From positions 1-10,413 of the forward strand of contig JAJZMR010000071.1 of assembly GCA_021847535.1 (NCBI GenBank): a stretch of 10,413 nucleotides of DNA. The letters are read 5' to 3'. A program made the translations under genes and the position numbers. Shown in pieces: positions 1 to 5,253 of this stretch; within the stretch, counting starts at the first letter, position 1, and every line of letters starts with the position of its first letter. The notes beneath the pieces were generated by a model that was not told where the DNA came from, did not search any database, and saw only the letters and a list, made by a program, of their open reading frames with translations. The DNA comes from a bacterium (GTDB taxonomy: Bacteria; Babelota; Babeliae; Babelales; Babelaceae).

Positions 1-171
1 TTCCCTGCAAGCTCTGGTCTCAGTTTTATTTTGCCTGATTTATTTGTGCAAGGCCACATTGATACACCCTTTTGCGTGCTTAAATTTTTGAAAATTAATC
101 GTTTTTTTGAGCCGCTCATTATAGAAAAACAAGTTAAGGAACAATCCTACATCCAGGCGCCAAAGTCATAA
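1..171 (+). CDS. C-terminal end of an unrecognised protein (5' end outside window)
   Basis: The first frame is open from base 1 to a TAA at 169-171 and gives 56 residues. The other two + frames meet stops within about 90 bases. The visible peptide runs from a hydrophobic stretch (GLSFILPDLFVQGH) through KFLKINRFFEPLIIEKQ to a polar end (IQAPKS). I recognise no motif or family. It lies on the same strand as the next gene, 89 bases upstream of it. A leftward frame is also open over 1-146, with an ATG near 59, so the strand is not certain. I prefer the + frame because it ends in a plausible polar tail just before the promoter of the next gene. Confidence 0.45.
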   Translation, partial: FPASSGLSFILPDLFVQGHIDTPFCVLKFLKINRFFEPLIIEKQVKEQSYIQAPKS

Positions 172-183
172 ATGCGAATATAA

Positions 184-212
184 TAGATAAAGACAACATT
201 TATTGCTATACT
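184..212 (+). promoter_or_regulatory. Extended -10 promoter for the HPS-like gene
   Basis: The -10 TATACT (207-212) is preceded by TGC (204-206), giving an extended -10 motif TGnTATAnT. A weak -35, TAGATA (184-189, four of six consensus bases), lies at the optimal 17-base spacing. Transcription would start near 219, giving a leader of about 40 bases. The ribosome binding site AAAGGA (245-250) lies 10 bases before the ATG at 261. A CCTTT at 228-232 could pair weakly with AAAGG at 245-249. Confidence 0.55.
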
Positions 213-260
213 ATCGACAAATAAGTACCTTTTTTGGACCCCTTAAAGGATTATTAATTT

Positions 261-887
261 ATGAAACTGCACATAGCCTTCGATCTTGTTGATCTTGAAA
301 ATGCTCTTAATATCGCGCAATCAATTGATCAATACGCTGACATTTTTGAAGTTGGCTCGCTTCTTATTTACAAAAATGGCATGCATGCCATTACGCGATT
401 CAAACAACAATTTCCCCATAAAACTATACTGGCTGACGTTAAAATAGCTGACCGGGCAAAAGAAACAGTATTTATAAGCTCTGAGGCAGGAGCCAACTGG
501 GTGACTGTATTAGCAGGAACAAAAAGAAACGTTATACATAGCGCATGCAATGCTGCACATGAACGAGGCATGAAAGTAATGCTCGATCTCATAGATGCAA
601 GCTCACTTGGCCAATCAGCGCTTGAGGCAAAAAGTTTTGGGGTTGATGCATTATTACTCCCGATGCCGACGCAAGATTCATCACAGCTTACTTTTTTAGA
701 GACGTGGGACATGGTCAAAGGCAATACGCCTCTGCCTGTCCATATTTCTGGCAACATTTCACCTGAAACATTACCGGCGATTATAGACCTTAAACCTGCA
801 GCCATCGTTATTGGCAAAGAAATAACAGCAGCAACTAATCCCCTTGCAGAAGCTGAGAAATTTTATAAGCTTATTTCACGCAGTTAA
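261..887 (+). CDS. HPS/KGPDC-family TIM-barrel protein (3-hexulose-6-phosphate synthase-like)
   Basis: This 208-residue protein belongs to the orotidine-5'-phosphate decarboxylase superfamily and is closest in layout to 3-hexulose-6-phosphate synthase, which joins formaldehyde and ribulose 5-phosphate (or runs in reverse to supply ribulose 5-phosphate). Visible marks are the start MKLHIAFDL with Asp8, Glu30 in DIFEVG, the signature DxKxxD (DVKIAD, Asp59, Lys61, Asp64), AGANWVTVLAG at 77-86, LDLID at 108-112, and the late phosphate-binding strands HISGN (161-165) and IVIGKEIT (182-189). Length is normal for the family at just over 200 residues. Odd points: Arg65 follows the metal-binding Asp, the usual HxGxDQ segment reads LPMPTQD (133-139), and the usual AGG reads ISGN. 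No 6-phospho-3-hexuloisomerase gene is next to it. Family membership is firm; the exact substrate is inferred and could be different. Confidence 0.85.
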   Translation: MKLHIAFDLVDLENALNIAQSIDQYADIFEVGSLLIYKNGMHAITRFKQQFPHKTILADVKIADRAKETVFISSEAGANWVTVLAGTKRNVIHSACNAAHERGMKVMLDLIDASSLGQSALEAKSFGVDALLLPMPTQDSSQLTFLETWDMVKGNTPLPVHISGNISPETLPAIIDLKPAAIVIGKEITAATNPLAEAEKFYKLISRS

Positions 888-2623
888 CTTTTAACCGAAC
901 GGAACATCGCTTTAATTTCGTCAACTGTTGTCGATTGGTCACCAGATTTATCCACGCATCTTTCTAGTGCTCGCGGAAAGCGAAGTGCATAACCCAATTG
1001 ATCATTTGTTTTGCCAGCTGTATGAACAGTAGAACGAGTTATTTCATCTGCAATAACAACCCACACAATGACCGGTTCAATCCATATATCAGGATAAAGC
1101 TCTTGAGCACACAGAACATTAAATGGTTTATGATCGATCATATAACTGTCACATAATTTTTTTAAATCTTTAAAACCTTTATCAGTCAACCCGGTACCCA
1201 CTTTGGCAAGTGTTTCATAACGATCATGATCTTTGTTATAGACCCCAATCAAAAAGGCCCCTATACCAAATGAGGCTCTCCGTCCCCGCCCATGATAGTA
1301 ACCGAGTACCACCGCATCAATCGTATCAGTCAACGTGCCTGATTCTTGCGTCCGTTTGAGCTTGATCCAATTAAAATTTCTCTTTCCAGGCTGATAAGAC
1401 GCACTTATCTTCTTGACAACAAGGCCTTCGAGCCCTTCATCTATACAGGTGAGAAAATAATCTTCTAACTCCTGACCTGATTCAACTACCCGCTCATCAA
1501 TTAAAGAAATAGGTTGTGTATAGTCTACTGATAAAAATTTTTCAGCATGGTTCCGTCTTTTTTCATGCCCTTTATCAAGCATCGATTCACCATTAAGGTA
1601 CAAAAGATCAAAAACAAAAAGCCGTAAGGGTAACTCTTGCGCCATGGATGATACCCCATGCTTGCGCTTACGCCTCACCGTTTCTTGAAAGGGCAAAAAG
1701 GAGTCTCTCTTTTCATCAAAAACTATTGCCTCCCCTTCAAATATGGCATCTTGAACGGCTAAATGCTCTGCCGCTTGGGTAAGCTCAGGAAACATGTTGG
1801 TCATATTTACAAGATTTCTTGAATAAAAATAGACCTGAGTATCACCATTTTTTTTGGTGATATGTACCTGCAGCCGAAATCCGTCTAATTTAGGCTGGGC
1901 TACGCAGCGACCCAATTTTTCTATAATTTCATCTGCTGTTGCAAGCCGCTCAGCAAGCGATGGCAGCAACGGGATGCCTACGGTAATTTCGATATTTTTC
2001 AGCCCTTCAATGCCCTCTTTTTTCAATATATATGCTATATGTCCCAAATCTGCACAGATAGAATAACTATGTTCTATCTGCTTGCGCATACTTTTATTAC
2101 CAGCGATCATCCATGAAAATGCATCTATCATCGTCATATCAGAAAAGCCTGTGCGCAGTTTACCCAAAATAATACGCACAACAAAACCCGCAGCGCTCGG
2201 TTCTAATTTTTTTAGAAGCAGCAGCAAAAACTTGATACGCTCGTCCTGCGACCCCTCTCCCGAGATCGTTTCAAGCGATACAAGCTGCTCAAAAACATCC
2301 TCGAGCGTTAATTGCTCATCAATATCCCAAGAGTACTGACGCAAAACAGTTCCCACATCACCATATTTCTGGATCTGCTTTTCGAATTCTTCGGTATCTA
2401 ATAGTATAATCCCCTGAACAACCTTTTTAAGCGTTTTTTCAGCGATATTGAACTGGCTCCCTTTGTATGCAGGCCTGACAGAGCCTAAGCAAAGATATGT
2501 CAACATCTGTGCTTCACGCGCAGTAGCCTTATGAAAAAGTGCAGCCAAAAACTCCATAATGCGGTTGCGCGATGTTACATGCTCTATTGCCTCAACAACA
2601 GTAATCACTTCACTAAAATACAT
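884..2623 (-). CDS. lig: ATP-dependent DNA ligase, archaeal/LigB type
   Basis: This 579-residue enzyme seals nicks in DNA using ATP, acting in repair or replication. The start resembles archaeal-type ligases (MYFSEVITVVEAIEHVTSRN). Residues 1 to about 210 form the helical DNA-binding domain, with a conserved LGKLRTGF at 153-160. The adenylation domain follows: motif I KLDGFR with nucleotidyl lysine Lys245, SRN at 268-270, motif III FEGEA at 295-299, LFVFDLLYLNG at 335-345, motif IV EGLVVKK at 399-405, and motif V WIKLKR at 419-424. The OB-fold domain ends in RFPRALERCVDKS (548-560), typical of ATP ligases. All core motifs are present, so the enzyme should be active. An AAGGG lies a few bases before the ATG. 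The stop codon overlaps that of the convergent HPS-like gene. ATP-dependent ligases in bacteria usually accompany an NAD-dependent LigA encoded elsewhere; I cannot see whether that holds here. Confidence 0.95.
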   Translation of the reverse strand: MYFSEVITVVEAIEHVTSRNRIMEFLAALFHKATAREAQMLTYLCLGSVRPAYKGSQFNIAEKTLKKVVQGIILLDTEEFEKQIQKYGDVGTVLRQYSWDIDEQLTLEDVFEQLVSLETISGEGSQDERIKFLLLLLKKLEPSAAGFVVRIILGKLRTGFSDMTMIDAFSWMIAGNKSMRKQIEHSYSICADLGHIAYILKKEGIEGLKNIEITVGIPLLPSLAERLATADEIIEKLGRCVAQPKLDGFRLQVHITKKNGDTQVYFYSRNLVNMTNMFPELTQAAEHLAVQDAIFEGEAIVFDEKRDSFLPFQETVRRKRKHGVSSMAQELPLRLFVFDLLYLNGESMLDKGHEKRRNHAEKFLSVDYTQPISLIDERVVESGQELEDYFLTCIDEGLEGLVVKKISASYQPGKRNFNWIKLKRTQESGTLTDTIDAVVLGYYHGRGRRASFGIGAFLIGVYNKDHDRYETLAKVGTGLTDKGFKDLKKLCDSYMIDHKPFNVLCAQELYPDIWIEPVIVWVVIADEITRSTVHTAGKTNDQLGYALRFPRALERCVDKSGDQSTTVDEIKAMFRSVKS

Positions 2624-2660
2624 ATGATACCCTTATTTTTAGTTTTTCATCTCTCTTTCA

Positions 2661-2669
2661 ACTATACCA
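2661..2669 (-). promoter_or_regulatory. Extended -10 element for the ligase gene
   Basis: Read leftward, the sequence is TGGTATAGT, an extended -10 (TGnTATAnT) with -10 TATAGT at 2666-2661. No good -35 lies 16-18 bases upstream, which is usual for extended -10 promoters. Transcription would start near 2654, about 30 bases before the ligase ATG. Confidence 0.5.
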
Positions 2670-2721
2670 TGTATTTTTATTGAAAATACCATACCCAAAA
2701 AAACCCGAGCGAATCTAAACC

Positions 2722-2750
2722 GTTACAACTTTTCCCCCTTATGCTATATT
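2722..2750 (+). promoter_or_regulatory. Rightward promoter just upstream of the IS insertion
   Basis: The -35 GTTACA (2722-2727, four of six consensus bases) is separated by 17 bases from -10 TATATT (2745-2750), which is preceded by TGC to give the extended motif TGCTATATT. Transcription would start near 2757, only about 9 bases before the left end of the insertion sequence. It may once have served the gene whose remnant lies at 3882-4169; now it reads into the transposase gene. Confidence 0.5.
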
Positions 2751-2765
2751 AAATGATAATATATA

Positions 2766-2787
2766 GCTCTATGAAAACAAAATGGCA
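2766..2787. repeat. Left terminal inverted repeat of the IS630 element
   Basis: It begins GCTCTATGAAAACAAAATGG and matches the right end in inverted orientation except at three positions. It lies directly inside the flanking TA. Confidence 0.85.
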
Positions 2788-2816
2788 GACCTGAGGGTTT
2801 GACATAAGAAGAAAAA

Positions 2817-2836
2817 GTGAGGATCATAATCCTCAT
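2817..2836 (+). promoter_or_regulatory. Hairpin covering the ribosome binding site and start of the transposase gene
   Basis: TGAGGAT (2818-2824) pairs perfectly with ATCCTCA (2829-2835) across the four-base loop CATA, and G2817 can form a wobble pair with T2836. The left arm holds GAGGA, the only Shine-Dalgarno-like sequence for the ATG at 2835; the right arm runs into that ATG. In an mRNA both would be masked. This resembles structures that limit transposase translation from read-through transcripts in other insertion sequences, but here the role is inferred. Confidence 0.6.
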
Positions 2837-3860
2837 GAAGAAGATCAAGGTAGTAGCTGAAGAAGCTGAAATTTTAAAAAATTATTTTAAGACATCAAAA
2901 GTTCCATTAATTCGCCATAAGGCTCAAGCAATTATGCTGCGATCAGCAGGATTAGAAGTAGCTCAAATTGGCGAGTTTCTATTCAAATCTGAGCGCAGCA
3001 TAAGCCGATGGGTTGAGGATTTTCATGAAAGGCGGATGGCAAGCATTTTTTGCGGACATCTTAATAATGAGAATGCAACAAAACTTACTCGTGAACAAAA
3101 AGCTGAGATAAAAGAAGCGTTGCAAAGTCCACCCTCTGATTATGGGATACCAAAAGAATTTTGGGGTGTTCCGCAACTGAAATCATATATAAAGGCCATG
3201 TTCGACGTTGTGTTTGAATCGGTACAATCATATCACTTTTTACTTCAATTTAGTGACCTAAGTTTTAGATACCCCGACACTTTTTCTACTCGAAGAAATG
3301 AAGATCAAATTGAAACAAGAATGATTGAAATCAAGCAAGAAATTGCACCATATTTACGAGATCCAGAATGGGAGGTCTTCGCCGCCGATGAAACTAGAAT
3401 GGTACTCGAGGCTTTAATAAGAAAAGCTTGGTTAAGAAAGGGCAAGAAGACAGTTGTTAAAGTTAAACAAAGTTCTGAGTATCAAAGCTATTTTGGTGCA
3501 TTAAATCAGAAAAATTTTAAATGTTATGTTTACGAGCTCAATTGGCAGAATCAAGAAGAAATTTTAGGCGCACTCAAAAAATTGTTGGCCGATTTTCCGA
3601 ACAAAAAAATTTGTATTGTTTGGGATAATGCTAAATTTCACAAAGGTAAAATTATTCAAGAAGCTCTTAAGAAAGGCAAGTTGTTAGAAAGAGTGCATCT
3701 TATAAACTTCCCTCCGTACGCACCGGATCATAATCCAATCGAACATGTTTGGAATACGGCTAAAGGCAATTTAGCGAACAAACAATTTGATACTTTTGAT
3801 GAAACCAAGCTCGCATTTATGAAAGAAATCAACGATAATATTTTTAACTATCAAATATGA
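2835..3860 (+). CDS. IS630-family DDE transposase
   Basis: This 341-residue protein cuts and joins the ends of the surrounding insertion sequence. An N-terminal helix-turn-helix region (about 25-65: RHKAQAIMLRSAGLEVAQIG, then SERSISRWV) should bind the terminal repeats. The DDE catalytic domain follows, with Asp185 in FAADET, Asp264 in CIVWDNAKFHKG and Glu303 in PPYAPDHNPIEHVW. The last two are separated by 38 residues, within the IS630 range, and all three catalytic residues are intact. The stop codon (3858-3860) lies inside the right inverted repeat. I chose the ATG at 2835 because GAGGA lies 11 bases upstream; an in-frame GTG at 2817 would add six residues but has only a weak ribosome binding site. 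The gene is a single frame with no programmed frameshift. Confidence 0.95.
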   Translation: MKKIKVVAEEAEILKNYFKTSKVPLIRHKAQAIMLRSAGLEVAQIGEFLFKSERSISRWVEDFHERRMASIFCGHLNNENATKLTREQKAEIKEALQSPPSDYGIPKEFWGVPQLKSYIKAMFDVVFESVQSYHFLLQFSDLSFRYPDTFSTRRNEDQIETRMIEIKQEIAPYLRDPEWEVFAADETRMVLEALIRKAWLRKGKKTVVKVKQSSEYQSYFGALNQKNFKCYVYELNWQNQEEILGALKKLLADFPNKKICIVWDNAKFHKGKIIQEALKKGKLLERVHLINFPPYAPDHNPIEHVWNTAKGNLANKQFDTFDETKLAFMKEINDNIFNYQI

Positions 3861-3879
3861 CATTTTGTTTTAACAGAGC
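3858..3879. repeat. Right terminal inverted repeat of the IS630 element
   Basis: This is the inverted partner of 2766-2787, with three mismatches. It contains the transposase stop codon and is followed directly by the flanking TA at 3880-3881. Confidence 0.85.
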
Positions 3880-3881
3880 TA

Positions 3882-4169
3882 TATGTTGCTGCAGGTATTC
3901 TCTGTACACTCCCATTGACACTAAACATTGTGGAACAAAAATTGCATGCATATCAAGAATCACGCGCTGATAGAATAGCACTAGCGCTTTTAAATTGCGC
4001 ACATTGCGTCCAAGATGTTGCAAACGCAAAAACATCATGGAATCAAAGTGATTTTACCCAAGATGGCTATGCAACTAAGCAATATTGCCATCAATTTGCC
4101 TGGGCCCTTAAAACAAAACAGAGACACAAACCCTGCAAGTACCACCAGCATTTAACCAAGGTTGACTAA
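3882..4169 (+). pseudogene. 5'-truncated gene remnant beside the IS (possibly M48-like metallopeptidase fragment)
   Basis: The + frame is open from inside the right repeat of the insertion sequence to a TAA at 4167-4169, about 95 residues after the junction. No ATG is in frame; the first usable start is a TTG at 3915 without a clear ribosome binding site. Codon choice looks like that of the neighbouring genes. The peptide has a hydrophobic stretch (VAAGILCTLPLTL) followed by QESRADRIAL, then a polar end rich in Cys, Gln and His. The order membrane segment then ExxAD recalls the third zinc ligand region of M48-type metallopeptidases, but no HExxH can be seen, so this is only a guess. If the insertion sequence is removed, the frame hits stop codons at once on the left flank, so more than a simple insertion has happened. 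It could also be a short real gene starting at the TTG, or non-coding. Confidence 0.4.
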
Positions 4170-4191
4170 TTACCCTCAAAACCGGTATGAT
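4162..4191 (+). promoter_or_regulatory. Promoter for the coiled-coil membrane protein gene
   Basis: The -35 TTGACT (4162-4167, five of six) and -10 TATGAT (4186-4191, five of six) are separated by 18 bases. Transcription would start near 4198, leaving about 39 bases before the ATG at 4237. The -35 overlaps the last codons of the upstream remnant. This is the best-matching standard promoter in the window. Confidence 0.6.
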
Positions 4192-4236
4192 ACGATAAGG
4201 ATTGAGCATTAATTTTTTTAATCAAATTTTATTACT

Positions 4237-5151
4237 ATGGTACGGTTAAAACATATTATAGCGTTTGTCTTTGTTACCTCGCTTTTATTTTTTGGTTACA
4301 ATCTTTTTGTCTTTGTTACCCTATCACGCATTGATACACAATTCCAAATTAATACACGATTCACAGGAAGTGATCTTAACGATTGGCTTGCTCCGCAACG
4401 CGAAACACTGCTTTTTACCCGCTCGCGCCAAAATCGAACCAGCGACAATCCTCAAAGCGCCCTCAAGCCGACTGTTCTTAATGCTTGTCTTTTATCAGAA
4501 AATCCCTGCGTTGAGATGCTTCAAAATATCGCACCTGCTAGAATTTTTTGGAAAACAGCAACGGATATTTTAATTGAAAAACATGCAATCGAACAAGAGC
4601 TTTTTAAGGTGCTTAAAAGTGGCAAGCTTAAAGATTATGCAGGTAAAAAGATCACCTTGCCAGAACAATTTATAAAGTTGTTACAGCTCGAGCTGAACCA
4701 ACTTGAACAAGCACTCGAAGAAATTCCATGGTATTATCGCTTTTCGTGTAGATGGTACAATTTATGGAATTATACGCCATTAACACTTTTTACCTTCTTG
4801 CACTATTCACACCTGATTGCCGCCCTCCCTGATTGGATTAAACAACCATGCAACAATCTGATCTCATGGTACATGAAAAAGCATTATGACCAAATGAAGG
4901 AGGATACAAAAAAAATTATTAAAAAGAAAACTTTCAGACTTTTCCATTGGATTGTTGAATCACGCGTAGAAAAGACATTTAAAAAAATTCAAAAAAAGGC
5001 AGAAAAACATAGCTATATACATGATTACTCACCCTACTACCGTAAACTTCGCTATGATTTTGACCTTGAAATAAAAAATATTTATGAAGAATTGGTACGC
5101 CTACAGGAACGCAACAAAGCACTGCAGGAAATCCTCTTGCCAGCAGCCTAA
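4237..5151 (+). CDS. Membrane-anchored coiled-coil protein of unknown function
   Basis: I do not recognise this 304-residue protein. Residues 6-29 (HIIAFVFVTSLLFFGYNLFV onward) form one strongly hydrophobic segment after a short basic start, so it is probably a signal anchor, with no clear cleavage site. The next 100 or so residues are soluble and polar. About 105-165 is helical and charged (LELNQLEQALEEIP). About 165-205 is rich in Trp, Tyr and Phe and may touch a membrane. Residues 215-300 are very basic and helical (MKKHYDQMKEDTKKIIKKK and VEKTFKKIQKKAEKH) and end in a likely coiled coil (EIKNIYEELVRLQERNKALQ). No catalytic motif is visible. The ATG is taken because the hydrophobic anchor starts at once; no Shine-Dalgarno sequence lies in front. 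It stands alone, with its own promoter and another promoter behind it. Confidence 0.75.
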   Translation: MVRLKHIIAFVFVTSLLFFGYNLFVFVTLSRIDTQFQINTRFTGSDLNDWLAPQRETLLFTRSRQNRTSDNPQSALKPTVLNACLLSENPCVEMLQNIAPARIFWKTATDILIEKHAIEQELFKVLKSGKLKDYAGKKITLPEQFIKLLQLELNQLEQALEEIPWYYRFSCRWYNLWNYTPLTLFTFLHYSHLIAALPDWIKQPCNNLISWYMKKHYDQMKEDTKKIIKKKTFRLFHWIVESRVEKTFKKIQKKAEKHSYIHDYSPYYRKLRYDFDLEIKNIYEELVRLQERNKALQEILLPAA

Positions 5152-5176
5152 AAAGCGACTCCCTGGAATCGAACAA

Positions 5177-5205
5177 TTTACAAAAATTATCTGGTTGAGT
5201 ACACT
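5177..5205 (+). promoter_or_regulatory. Promoter for lepA
   Basis: The -35 TTTACA (5177-5182, five of six) and -10 TACACT (5200-5205, four of six) are separated by the optimal 17 bases. The start of transcription would be near 5212. That leaves only 9 bases before the ATG at 5221 but about 42 before the ATG at 5254, which supports the inner start of lepA. Confidence 0.5.
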
Positions 5206-5253
5206 TTTATCTACTACCAAATGGCTCATTATCGCTTGAACATAGAAAGCTCC

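Larger units (their letters stand above)
2766..3879 (+). mobile_element. Complete IS630-family insertion sequence
   Basis: The element is about 1,114 bp, carries one transposase gene, and is bounded by imperfect 22-bp terminal inverted repeats (2766-2787 and 3858-3879) with 19 of 22 positions matching. Both ends begin GCTCT and share AAAACAAAATG. A TA dinucleotide flanks each side (2764-2765 and 3880-3881), as expected for IS630/Tc1-type insertion at a TA target with TA duplication. The symmetry extends a few bases into the flanks as ATATA/TATAT, so the exact edge could be off by a few bases. The intact frame and well-matched ends suggest a fairly recent insertion or an active element. Confidence 0.88.

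Noticed and set aside
368..817. Leftward 149-codon open frame inside the HPS-like gene.
   Set aside because: It is fully antisense to a gene with clear family motifs and shows no recognisable protein features.
2799..2830. A perfect TTGACA -35 at 2799-2804 inside the IS, with CATAAT at 2825-2830.
   Set aside because: The spacing is 20 bases, too long for a standard promoter, and transcription would begin at or after the ATG at 2835. The -10 also lies in the start hairpin.
3844..4038. Leftward open frame of 64 codons across the right end of the IS.
   Set aside because: It runs through the inverted repeat and transposase end, has no ribosome binding site, and its residue pattern looks like the shadow of the + frame.
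4203..4250. Possible leader peptide starting with TTG just after AAGGA, ending over the start of the coiled-coil gene.
   Set aside because: There is no spacing between the AAGGA and the TTG, and the 15-residue product has no attenuation-like run of one amino acid.
5155..5174. On the reverse strand TTCGATTCCAGG resembles a tRNA T-loop and 3' half.
   Set aside because: The bases before the loop do not pair with CCAGG, and no anticodon or D arm is present. It is at best a chance match.
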